Assembly (NCBI RefSeq): GCF_003259835.1
Contig: NZ_QLMI01000004.1
Location: 186,001 to 250,000 of the forward strand
Reading direction: 5' to 3'
From: Flavobacterium aquaticum
Lineage (GTDB): Bacteria > Bacteroidota > Bacteroidia > Flavobacteriales > Flavobacteriaceae
Length of the DNA: 64,000 nt
The notes below the pieces were generated by a model. The model saw only the letters and a list, made by a program, of their open reading frames with translations. It was not told where the DNA came from and did not search any database. Of this stretch, positions 17,047 through 25,384 are shown piece by piece (the stretch's first letter is position 1; every line of letters begins with the position of its first letter). The translations under genes were made by a program, and so were the position numbers.

Positions 17047-18124
17047 TTACCCAATTTATATATTTTAACATCACTTTTTCTTCTGAATAAGTATTTAAAA
17101 TAGTGGCTTTTAAATTTTCACCTAACGAAATTCGTAAAGTATCATTTTCTATTAATTCCGTTAATGCATCTGAAAATGATAATGTATCTTTAGGACGAAC
17201 TAACAAGCCACTTTTTTTATCATCAATAACGGTAGGTATTTCTCCAACAGCAGTAGAAATCACAGCTAATTCTTGAAATCCGTATTCCAAAAGCGCTACG
17301 GGTAAACCTTCAGAATCTGATGTTAAAATTCCTATTTGACATTGCTGTAAAATTGAAGTTACATCATCACATGAACCATATAAAAAAACGTTTTCCTGAA
17401 GTCCTTTCTCAACAATTAAATCTCGAATCATATCAGAATAAGAATCTTGAAAATCTTTTCCAACTAAATGAAACGTCCAATCAGGATGACTAATTTTACA
17501 TTTCTCTGCTACTTTTAACAAAAGGATGTGATTTTTCTGTGGTCTTAAATTTGCTAAACAAACTATTTGCTTTCCTGAAGTTCCGTTTAATTTTGTCTTT
17601 ATAAATGAAGTTTCATTAGCTGATACCGTAAAATTAGCCAAATAAATTACTTTTTTACAAAATAAATTACTTAAAGACCATGCTGCTAATTTTTGATTTA
17701 CAGCAACGATTCCAAAAACAAAAATAGAAATTATCCTTAATACAAAAGACTTTCTTTTATCTAACATTTCGCTTTTACCATAATGATCGTGCCAAATAAT
17801 TTTAATACTTGGAAGTACTATTTTTAGTAAAAAAGCAAAATATATAGAGGTACTATGAGCTTGAATGAATTTTATATTATTTACTTTTAAAAAACTTCTT
17901 AGTTTAAATAATGCTTTTAAATCTAAAACTTTCTTCTTGTCCAAAAATAAATAAGGAACATCTTTGTCTAATTGATTTTGCAAACTACCCTCGTTACGCG
18001 TTACCACGATACCAGAAAAAGAAACCCTTTTTTGAAGCGCATTAGCATAACTAACAGCCATACGCTCGGCACCACCTGCTTCAAGGCTGTCAATTAGTTG
18101 AATTATGCGGATATCTGTTTTAAT
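17036..18124 (-). CDS. GT4 family glycosyltransferase with apparent non-ATG (ATT) start
   Basis: The first ATG in frame (18061) falls inside the conserved N-terminal motif: the frame upstream reads IRIIQLIDSLEAGGAERMAV, a typical GT4 beginning. The open frame continues to a stop at 18191-18193 but has no ATG, GTG or TTG. The best-placed candidate start is ATT at 18122-18124, giving about 362 residues; CTG at 18179-18181 is another. The C-terminal half has ILTSDSEGLPVALLEYGFQELAVIS and AVGEIPTVIDDKKSGLLV. The glycosyltransferase family is secure; the start is not. Alternatively there is a small frameshift near the 5' end. Confidence 0.75.
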   Translation of the reverse strand: MKTDIRIIQLIDSLEAGGAERMAVSYANALQKRVSFSGIVVTRNEGSLQNQLDKDVPYLFLDKKKVLDLKALFKLRSFLKVNNIKFIQAHSTSIYFAFLLKIVLPSIKIIWHDHYGKSEMLDKRKSFVLRIISIFVFGIVAVNQKLAAWSLSNLFCKKVIYLANFTVSANETSFIKTKLNGTSGKQIVCLANLRPQKNHILLLKVAEKCKISHPDWTFHLVGKDFQDSYSDMIRDLIVEKGLQENVFLYGSCDDVTSILQQCQIGILTSDSEGLPVALLEYGFQELAVISTAVGEIPTVIDDKKSGLLVRPKDTLSFSDALTELIENDTLRISLGENLKATILNTYSEEKVMLKYINWVNEK

Positions 18125-18260
18125 AGCTGAAATACAATTAAATTCATCGACAAATATAATCTTTTCTTTTATTCCTATCAGACATAGAACCTATGTTTAA
18201 TCAATCAGCAAGCGATTAATTAGTAAAAAATAGTATTTTTACCGATGAAAACCAACCTAT

Positions 18261-19409
18261 ATGAATCAATTGCATAAACTATTAGAAAGTAAAAAATTAT
18301 ATTACATTCTTTTTGGTATACTTATTTTACTCGCTTTGAGAAATTTATTTTTGCCTTTACAAGGTGACGAACTTACTTATAACAAAATTGCTCAAAATAT
18401 ATTAGAAGGTAAATACTATCAAACTAAAAGCCCTTCTTCTGTTATTCCTATTGTTCCTTTTTTAATGGCTTTTTTTTCAACTCCAAAACTTCCTATATTA
18501 GGTTTTGCTTTGCATAAGTTATTTCATATAGGTCTTTGTATTTTAGGAATTAGATTTGCTTTCTTAACTTTCAAAAAACTTAATTTAGAACCTACAATTA
18601 CCTACACTTTATTGCTTTTAACATGTGTTTCTTCGGGTTTTTTATCGTTTTTGCCTTCCTTATATCCTGAAGCAATTGTTTTTGTAACATTTTGGGGATT
18701 CATTTATTACCTTAATTCAGAAAAAAAACTTTCCAACTTTAAACGCCTTTTTGCTCTTTTTATCCTTTTGGTTTTTACTCGATATGTTTATGCTGTTTTA
18801 GGATTGATGGTATTACTTTACTACTATTCTTATTTTCAACAGGATAGAAAAAACTTTGGAAAAATAGTTCTTTACTCAATAATCTTAACAACTCCGCTAC
18901 TCTTTTGGTTCAAATATGTTTACAATATCGAATCTCAAAACTTAAGCGAAATAAGCTATTTTAGTCGTTATAAAATGGACGAAAATCCACTATGGTATAA
19001 CATTAAATGTGGTTTAGGAATAGAACAACACTTTCAAGTAAACAGAATTAATGGTATTCCTGCCTTTATTTCACTATTTGTACCAGTAACGGGAATTAGA
19101 AATTTTGCTATTAGTTTAGTTCTTTTATTAGCTGTAATTTTTGGTCTTTATAAGAATTGGAAGAATCCAATAATTAAACAGTTAAGTATTGCTTTTGGGT
19201 TAGTATTTTTAGGTTTTGTATTAGCCGGAACAGGATTTAGTCGTTATTGGTTAGTACTACTACCTATTATCTATTTAAGTTTTTATTATATTTATACTTT
19301 ATTTATAAAAAACGGAAACTACTTTATTTATGCTAGTTACTTATTTTTTATTGTTTTGTTGCTTAACGAATTTAGAATAACCTTATTGTTGATAAAAAAA
19401 ATAATCTAA
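18261..19409 (+). CDS. Multi-spanning membrane protein, GT-C glycosyltransferase-like
   Basis: This is a 382-residue protein with about 9-10 hydrophobic segments. The first periplasmic loop contains QGDELTYNKIAQNILEGKYYQ, an acidic D-E pair in the position used by PMT/ArnT-type GT-C enzymes, and FSRYWLVLLPI appears late as in that fold. These enzymes transfer a sugar from a polyprenyl-phosphate donor. The following GT2 enzyme and GtrA-like flippase are the usual partners that make and flip such a donor, which supports the call. Confidence 0.72.
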   Translation: MNQLHKLLESKKLYYILFGILILLALRNLFLPLQGDELTYNKIAQNILEGKYYQTKSPSSVIPIVPFLMAFFSTPKLPILGFALHKLFHIGLCILGIRFAFLTFKKLNLEPTITYTLLLLTCVSSGFLSFLPSLYPEAIVFVTFWGFIYYLNSEKKLSNFKRLFALFILLVFTRYVYAVLGLMVLLYYYSYFQQDRKNFGKIVLYSIILTTPLLFWFKYVYNIESQNLSEISYFSRYKMDENPLWYNIKCGLGIEQHFQVNRINGIPAFISLFVPVTGIRNFAISLVLLLAVIFGLYKNWKNPIIKQLSIAFGLVFLGFVLAGTGFSRYWLVLLPIIYLSFYYIYTLFIKNGNYFIYASYLFFIVLLLNEFRITLLLIKKII

Positions 19410-19410
19410 G

Positions 19411-20373
19411 ATGTTAGAAAAACTTGTTATTTACATGCCTGCTTTAAATGAAGAAGCAACAATTTATAAGGTCATTCAATCCATACCAAAAAGCTTTGAA
19501 GGTTTTAACTTAACCGAAGTTTTGGTCATTAATGATGGAAGTTCAGATAACACCGTTGAGGAAGCAAAAAAGGCTGGAGCAACTGTATTGAGTCACAATA
19601 AAAATAAAGGAGTTGGAGAAGCATTTCAAACAGCACTTAATTACGCCTTAAAAACAAAAGCAGATGTGTTAGTAAGTATAGATGCTGATGGACAGTTTGA
19701 TGTAAATCAAATTGCTGAATTAATCAATCCAATCGTTCTTCAACAAGCTGATTTTTGTTTAGGCATTAGATTTTCTGGCGGAAAACCTGATAATATGCCA
19801 GGAATAAAATTTTGGGGAAATAAACAAGTAAATAAAATTGTAAGTTTTGTTAGTAAAACTAAAATTTACGATGCTTCTTGTGGTTTTAGAGCCTATTCTA
19901 AAGATACTTTATTAAGTTTAAATCTACATGGAAGTTTTACGTACACGCATGAAACAATTCTAGATTTATTAGATAAAGGCTTCAAGGTAGCCCAAATTCC
20001 AATTACCGTTTTATATTTTGAAGACAGAGTTTCCAGAGTAGCTAACAATCTTTTTAAATATGCTTACAAAACTTCGTCAATAATTTTTAAGTCATTAAAA
20101 GATTATCGCCCGCTACAGTTTTTCCTAGGAATTGCAACCGTTATTTTTCTAATTGCTATGTTTTTTGGCGGATGGGCTTTATTACATTGGATTATCTACA
20201 ATACCATAACACCTTACAAAAGTTTTGGTATTATAGGATTATCTCTTTTAGGCATGAGCGTTATTATCACAATCTTTGCTTTCATGGCTGATATGTTAGG
20301 ACGAATAAGAAAAAACCAAGAAAAAATATTATATTTCTTAAAACAAACGCATTTTGAAGATCCTAAAAAATAA
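19411..20373 (+). CDS. GT2 polyprenyl-phosphate glycosyltransferase (DPM1/GtrB-like)
   Basis: This is a 320-residue protein with a GT-A domain (about 1-220) carrying MPALNEEATIYKVI, VINDGSSDNTVEEAKKAG and the metal-binding SIDADGQFD. Two C-terminal membrane spans lie at about 235-262 and 270-297. The architecture is that of GtrB-type enzymes that charge undecaprenyl phosphate with a sugar. It starts 1 bp after the GT-C-like gene and overlaps the GtrA-like gene by 20 bp, so the three form a tight unit. Confidence 0.9.
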   Translation: MLEKLVIYMPALNEEATIYKVIQSIPKSFEGFNLTEVLVINDGSSDNTVEEAKKAGATVLSHNKNKGVGEAFQTALNYALKTKADVLVSIDADGQFDVNQIAELINPIVLQQADFCLGIRFSGGKPDNMPGIKFWGNKQVNKIVSFVSKTKIYDASCGFRAYSKDTLLSLNLHGSFTYTHETILDLLDKGFKVAQIPITVLYFEDRVSRVANNLFKYAYKTSSIIFKSLKDYRPLQFFLGIATVIFLIAMFFGGWALLHWIIYNTITPYKSFGIIGLSLLGMSVIITIFAFMADMLGRIRKNQEKILYFLKQTHFEDPKK

Positions 20374-20740
20374 AGAATTACAATCTCAAGTTTTAAAATA
20401 CATTATCATTAGTCTTTTTGGTTATGGTTTTGTGTTTGTATCACTTTATATTTTTGTTGATATTCTAAAATTTAATAAATCAATCGCATTTATGATTGTT
20501 TATGGAATTTCTTACTTAATGCTATATACGCTTCAATTAAGGGTGCTTTTTAAAACCACTCATAGCAACAGTAAACTAATTAAGTTTTGCTTAAGCTTAG
20601 TTTTCTTTTACGTATTAGCTAATATTTTATATAATACTTTTAATTATTTTGAAATAAATTATTTGATAAGTACATTTATAACTATTTTGATTTTAACACC
20701 TTTACGATTTATTATTTCAAAATTCTACGTTTACAAATAA
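20354..20740 (+). CDS. GtrA-like membrane protein
   Basis: This is a 128-residue protein with four membrane spans in the GtrA arrangement (LKYIIISLFGYGFVFVSLYIFVD, then three further segments ending FIISKFYVYK). GtrA proteins are thought to flip polyprenyl-phosphate sugars. The start is TTG at 20354, within the end of the GT2 gene. The stop overlaps the next ATG (TAATG). Confidence 0.82.
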   Translation: MKILKNKELQSQVLKYIIISLFGYGFVFVSLYIFVDILKFNKSIAFMIVYGISYLMLYTLQLRVLFKTTHSNSKLIKFCLSLVFFYVLANILYNTFNYFEINYLISTFITILILTPLRFIISKFYVYK

Positions 20741-21285
20741 TGCAAAAATTTTTATACAAAATAGATTATGTTTTACAACGATTTTTAACTTCGTTGCTAT
20801 TTACTTTTCCAATAATTAAATTAGTAAAAAAAGCTTACTTTTTTGTTCGTTTTAAAACAACTTACATTGAAGCTACAAATAATGTCGTTATTACCAATTT
20901 TGACAAACCAAATCAAAATTCAGGAATAACTTTTTTAGGAAAATGTGTGCTTTCTAGAAACATTGAAGTAGATATTTGTGGAGGTATTATTATGGGAAAA
21001 AATGTCACTATTTCTGACCATGTTACGATACAAACCCACAAACACGAATATGATGGTTTTAGTTTGTATGAAAATAAAACATCATCATCATCTTTAGAAA
21101 TTGGAGATGAAGTTTGGGTTTGCAATAATGTAATTATTACAAATAGTGTAAATAAAATTGGTAAAGGAGCTGTAATTGCTTCGGGCTCAATTGTAACTAA
21201 AGATGTTGAAGATTACAGCATTGTTGCAGGAGTTCCAGCGAAGCATTTAAAGTATAGAAATAAAATAAATTATGGAAAAGCATAG
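20740..21285 (+). CDS. Hexapeptide-repeat acyltransferase (LbH family)
   Basis: This is a 181-residue protein with a left-handed beta-helix in the C-terminal two thirds. Hexapeptide periodicity is clear from about residue 65 ([31 protein letters not shown]), and a catalytic His is likely in [12 protein letters not shown]. The end reads [25 protein letters not shown], as in sugar O-acetyltransferases (maltose acetyltransferase type). It presumably acetylates a sugar of the local glycan. It overlaps both the GtrA-like gene and the next acyltransferase. Confidence 0.85.
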   Translation: MQKFLYKIDYVLQRFLTSLLFTFPIIKLVKKAYFFVRFKTTYIEATNNVVITNFDKPNQNSGITFLGKCVLSRNIEVDICGGIIMGKNVTISDHVTIQTHKHEYDGFSLYENKTSSSSLEIGDEVWVCNNVIITNSVNKIGKGAVIASGSIVTKDVEDYSIVAGVPAKHLKYRNKINYGKA

Positions 21286-21766
21286 TGCTACTTGGAATAA
21301 AATTTCTCTTTCTTTCTTTAAAAAAGGTTTTAAATTTATTTTACTTCACCTTTCAATGCAATTTTTTGTTCCGCCTTCATTGCGAACTAAATTGCTAAAA
21401 TTATATGGTATTCAATTTAAAAATCGCAAGACTGTTTTTATTGGAACCAATGTATTATTCGACAATTTAAAAAACGTTTCTACATCAATTGGAGACAATG
21501 TTTTAATTACTTCTGGTGCAAAAATTTTAAATCATTTTCCAATTATTACCCCAGAAGGCGTTTCTGAGTTTAGCATGGGCAATGTAATTATAGAAGACAA
21601 TGTTTTTATAGGCATGAATGCGCTAATTATTAAACCCGTAACAATTGGAAAGGGTGCTGTAATTGGTGCTGGTGCTGTAGTAACTAAAGACGTATTGCCA
21701 GGAACTATTGTTGGAGGAAATCCTGCTACAGTGATTGGGTACACAAAAGATTTTAGCAAAATTTAG
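21272..21766 (+). CDS. Hexapeptide-repeat acyltransferase (second copy)
   Basis: This 164-residue left-handed beta-helix protein is related in architecture to its upstream neighbour. Hexapeptide repeats run from about residue 50 to 155 ([20 protein letters not shown], then [25 protein letters not shown]). A His in [12 protein letters not shown] is the likely base. It begins 14 bp before the preceding stop and its end overlaps the convergent GT4 gene by 4 bp. Confidence 0.85.
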   Translation: MEKHSATWNKISLSFFKKGFKFILLHLSMQFFVPPSLRTKLLKLYGIQFKNRKTVFIGTNVLFDNLKNVSTSIGDNVLITSGAKILNHFPIITPEGVSEFSMGNVIIEDNVFIGMNALIIKPVTIGKGAVIGAGAVVTKDVLPGTIVGGNPATVIGYTKDFSKI

Positions 21767-22875
21767 AGCAACTTCTTAATTTCATCTTCAAACTTATCTG
21801 TTGTGAATTGGCGAGACCAATTTTGTCCTCCAGAAGCCGTTTTTTGATATAATAATTCATCATCTAACAAACTTGTCACTTGAATAACATCTTTTTCTAA
21901 TTGTTCTTCTAGTTGAATACCTCTTTCTCCGTAGCCCAACATATAAGGCACACAAGAAACTTTTGAAACAATAGGCACGCAACCCCAAAACATAGCTTCG
22001 GCAACTACTTTTGGCCAACCTTCACTTTTAGAAGGTAAAATTAAAAAATGACTGTTTTGATAGGCTTTTAAGACCGTTTCCTTTGACTGATTCCCTTTTA
22101 AAGAAACGATGCTTTCTAGTTTATTTTCGGAAATATGTTGTTCTAAATTGTCTCTTAGAATTCCCTCTCCATACAAATTCAGTCGAACATTTTTCCCTTG
22201 TTGATGTAATTTTTCAACCAACTGAATAGCATATAAAGGCTGTTTACCTTTAGACAATGTTCCAACAAATAAAAAATCAATACATGCCTCTAATGTTTTT
22301 GGTTCTATTACTTTTTTATCCAATTCGGAGTAAGTTGCGGTAAAAAAAGGTTTGATATTTTTTGTTTGGTTGTTCCAATCGCCATACACCAATACCTGCA
22401 TGTTTTTGGTTAAAAAAGTATTGGATAAAATCCAACGCTGTAATTTATAAGTAAAAGGTTGTTTGGCATTTGGATCCCAGTTACCAGCATATTTAGCTGT
22501 TTTAGGCTTCTTTGGAAATAAAATTTGAACTATAGCTCCAATTAAACCCATATTTCCAGGACAACGCAAGTGAATGTGATCAGCTTGAGACATGGCTGAA
22601 TAAACCGTACTAAAAACTTTTGGGAGTTTAAATAACGCTTTAAAAATATTAGCTACCGAAGTAATATTAAATTCTAAAACCGTACGAAAACGCAAGTTAG
22701 AATGATGATATTTTTCGTGAATAGGATTTAATTCTTTATTTACTAAAGGCGCAACCACAATTACCTCATCTACATATTGTAACCAAATATTCATTTCTCG
22801 AATATAGGGTGCGTAACCAAAATAGAAATTATCGTTTTTGATGTGTTGAACGTGAGTGATAATTGCAAATTTCAT
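21763..22875 (-). CDS. GT4 family glycosyltransferase
   Basis: The protein is 370 residues from the ATG at 22875 ([20 protein letters not shown]). An upstream ATG at 22902 would add nine residues before the first beta strand and is less likely. The C-terminal donor domain has [39 protein letters not shown] and a GV-P-I-V-S strand, as in GT4 enzymes. It lies downstream of the two-component genes but belongs functionally to the glycan genes at 13-22 kb. Confidence 0.87.
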   Translation of the reverse strand: MKFAIITHVQHIKNDNFYFGYAPYIREMNIWLQYVDEVIVVAPLVNKELNPIHEKYHHSNLRFRTVLEFNITSVANIFKALFKLPKVFSTVYSAMSQADHIHLRCPGNMGLIGAIVQILFPKKPKTAKYAGNWDPNAKQPFTYKLQRWILSNTFLTKNMQVLVYGDWNNQTKNIKPFFTATYSELDKKVIEPKTLEACIDFLFVGTLSKGKQPLYAIQLVEKLHQQGKNVRLNLYGEGILRDNLEQHISENKLESIVSLKGNQSKETVLKAYQNSHFLILPSKSEGWPKVVAEAMFWGCVPIVSKVSCVPYMLGYGERGIQLEEQLEKDVIQVTSLLDDELLYQKTASGGQNWSRQFTTDKFEDEIKKLL

Positions 22876-22946
22876 TTTAAAAGATAAAATGTAAATATAC
22901 AATTATGTTGAAACAATACAAGAAAACAGATTGAAGTTAAGAGAAA

Positions 22947-23339
22947 TTAAAAAATACTCTCAACAAATTCTTTTGTTATAGGCTTGCTTGAAAACAAAAC
23001 CGACTCATCAACTTTAGCTTTATGAATATACAAATCATCTACCGTGGTAGACAAAATACATATCTTAGTATGATTTTTCAGAGTATCAGATAGCGAATTA
23101 AACTTTTCAATAAATTCAAAACCATCTAAAACAGGCATGTAGATATCCAAAAGAATTAAATCGGGTAATTTTGCTGTTACATTTTGAAATTCTTCTAAAT
23201 ATTGAATAGCCGTTATGGAAGAGTTAAACTCCATAATATCTATATTTTCATCAAAATTAGTAACGATTTTTGAGGTGATATAACAATCAAACTCATTATC
23301 ATCTACTATCATTACTTTTTTAACTTTTGCCTTCATCAA
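22947..23339 (-). CDS. Single-domain response regulator
   Basis: This is a 130-residue CheY-like receiver with no output domain. The acidic pocket is VMIVDDNEFDCYI (D13, D14), the phospho-acceptor Asp is in DLILLDIYMPVLDGFEF (about residue 64), and the conserved Lys is in FSSKPITKEF. It follows the LytTR gene by one base and is the last gene of the adhesin-to-regulator run. It probably receives phosphate from the GAF kinase upstream. Confidence 0.92.
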   Translation of the reverse strand: MMKAKVKKVMIVDDNEFDCYITSKIVTNFDENIDIMEFNSSITAIQYLEEFQNVTAKLPDLILLDIYMPVLDGFEFIEKFNSLSDTLKNHTKICILSTTVDDLYIHKAKVDESVLFSSKPITKEFVESIF

Positions 23340-23340
23340 T

Positions 23341-24096
23341 TTATATTTTTATAAATTTTACAAATTCTTCTTGTCTTCTCTTAGCAACTGGTAACGAAAC
23401 TCCGTGTTCAAACTCACAGTAGAATCCATCTTTTTTAACAATCTTGACAATTTTTTTAATATTAACTACATACGAATGATGAATTCTAAAAAAGTAGTTA
23501 TTTAAAAGTAAGGAATTATATTCTCCAAGGTTTTTACTAGAAAGAATTTTCTGTTTATTAGACAACACAAATTCTGTATATTTCCCTTCTGCCTTGCAGT
23601 ACATAATATCTTCAACTTTAATTAATTCAATCTTATCGGAAGACGAAATGGCAATAAAACCATTGTCGCTTGTTTCACTTCCATAACTTTTAATTTGGTT
23701 TACTTTTTGATTTTGGAAACTCAATTCCATTTCAATTAGCTTAATTACTTTATAAATACAAACAATAAGATCATTGAAATCGAGTGGTTTTAATTGAAAA
23801 TCCGTAGCATTATATCGAAAAGCATCATAGGCTTTAGTAATATCATTTGAAATAAAAATAAATTTAGGAATATTGAAATCTAATTGTTTTATCAAATGAA
23901 ATTCAGATAAATTAATAGGTGTTGCATCTAAAAAAATTAACTCGGGTTTATGTGCTTTAATCAAAGGCATAGCTTCAGACAAGCTATCCGAAAAAGCACA
24001 AATTTCAATAATTACTGAATTTTCTTCAGCAAATTTTGAAAGTTGGGCTACAACATCGGAGTTACTATCTATAACGATGGTTTTTAATAATCGCAT
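23341..24096 (-). CDS. LytTR-family response regulator with atypical receiver
   Basis: This is a 251-residue protein. The N-terminal receiver (1-125) keeps the likely phospho-acceptor in ELIFLDATPINLSEF and the Lys in FQLKPLDFND. The acidic pair near the N-terminus is reduced to a single Asp (IVIDSNSDVV). The C-terminal LytTR DNA-binding domain (about 150-250) shows VEDIMYCKAEGKYTEFVLSN, FFRIHHSYVVNIKKI and LPVAKRRQEEF. It is the only DNA-binding output protein among the two-component genes here and lies 58 bp after the GAF kinase. Confidence 0.9.
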   Translation of the reverse strand: MRLLKTIVIDSNSDVVAQLSKFAEENSVIIEICAFSDSLSEAMPLIKAHKPELIFLDATPINLSEFHLIKQLDFNIPKFIFISNDITKAYDAFRYNATDFQLKPLDFNDLIVCIYKVIKLIEMELSFQNQKVNQIKSYGSETSDNGFIAISSSDKIELIKVEDIMYCKAEGKYTEFVLSNKQKILSSKNLGEYNSLLLNNYFFRIHHSYVVNIKKIVKIVKKDGFYCEFEHGVSLPVAKRRQEEFVKFIKI

Positions 24097-24154
24097 TTAA
24101 TGAATTTAGATTTTTAAACTTTATAAAGATAAATTATTTTATTAGAAAAAACTA

Positions 24155-25378
24155 TTATTCTTTAGGAATTGCTACTGTAAATTTTGTTCCTTTTCCTAAA
24201 ACCGATTTTACAGTGATTGTGCCGCCAAGCTTTTGAATTATTTTTTTCACAGATGCTAATCCAAGACCACTTCCAGCATATTCTGATTTTGTATGCAATC
24301 TTTTGAAGGGTTTAAAAATAGATTCGTAATATTCTGCTGCAATTCCAATACCGTTGTCTTCCACTTCAAAATAATGATTAAACAAATCAGAATCATATCC
24401 TATTTTTAATTCCAAATCTTTTTCTTGGCTTCTATATTTTAGTGAATTATCTATTAAATTATAAAATATCATGTGCAACGCTAATTTTGAAAAACTCAAA
24501 GTAGGCATTTCTTTAATTTTTAAACTTGAATTTGACAAATGATGATGCTCTACTAAATTGTGAAAAATTTGAATAATAAACTCGTTCAAATCGATACTCT
24601 CCTTTTCATCAATTTTGCTATCCGATTTTGCATAATCTAATAAATCAACTATTAATTGATTCATTGTATCAATATTAGTATAAATAAAATCGAAGTATTT
24701 TTTTTCTTTTTCATCTACTTGACCTTCGCGCTTCATTTCTATAAGTTGTAGAAAAGATTTTACAGCACGCAAAGGAGCTCGTAAATCGTGAGCTGCTGTA
24801 TGAGCAAACTCTTCCATTTGTTTTGAATAATATTCAACTTCTTCTTGGTATCGTTTTAACTCAAAATTTTGTCTTCTAAGTTCTAACAAATAAACTACTT
24901 GTTTAGCAAGTCGTTTTAAAATTTGCTTTTTTTCTTCTGAAATTGTTTTTGGCTCTTCTTGACTAATAACACACAAAGTTCCGAAAGCAATTCCTGCCGA
25001 ATTTTGCAACGGAACACCAAAATAGGAAACTAAATTTGGATTATTTTCTACTAAAGGATTATTTTGAAATCTATCATCTTTTCTTAAATCTGGCACTTCA
25101 AATAGTTCTTCATTTGAAAGTAAGGCGTGAAAACAAACAGAATGTTCTATTGGAGTTCCTTGTAAATCAATACCTACTTTAGATTTGAAAAACTGACGTT
25201 TATCATCAATTAAACTCAACAATACAATAGGCATATCACAAATACATGAAGCCAATAGAGTAATATCATCATACATTTCTTCGGGCAAAGTATCTAGAAT
25301 TTTATAACTTTCTAGAGTCTTTACACGCAAATAATCTTGATGATTTAAAAACTTTTCTTCCATTGTTCTAAAATACAA
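24155..25378 (-). CDS. GAF-domain sensor histidine kinase
   Basis: This is a 407-residue cytoplasmic kinase: GAF domain at about 20-165 (VCFHALLSNEELFEVPDL), DHp with the phospho-His in EFAHTAAHDLRAPLRAVKSF at about 190, and an HATPase domain with NLIDNSLKYRS, VEDNGIGI and GSGLGLASVKKI. The second in-frame ATG (25363, MEEKFLNHQDY) is an equally good start. The GAF domain resembles those following cytoplasmic redox or ligand sensors, but no ligand-binding Cys is obvious. The gap to the OmpA gene is only 6 bp, so it is probably in the adhesin operon. Confidence 0.9.
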   Translation of the reverse strand: MYFRTMEEKFLNHQDYLRVKTLESYKILDTLPEEMYDDITLLASCICDMPIVLLSLIDDKRQFFKSKVGIDLQGTPIEHSVCFHALLSNEELFEVPDLRKDDRFQNNPLVENNPNLVSYFGVPLQNSAGIAFGTLCVISQEEPKTISEEKKQILKRLAKQVVYLLELRRQNFELKRYQEEVEYYSKQMEEFAHTAAHDLRAPLRAVKSFLQLIEMKREGQVDEKEKKYFDFIYTNIDTMNQLIVDLLDYAKSDSKIDEKESIDLNEFIIQIFHNLVEHHHLSNSSLKIKEMPTLSFSKLALHMIFYNLIDNSLKYRSQEKDLELKIGYDSDLFNHYFEVEDNGIGIAAEYYESIFKPFKRLHTKSEYAGSGLGLASVKKIIQKLGGTITVKSVLGKGTKFTVAIPKE

Positions 25379-25384
25379 AAAAAA

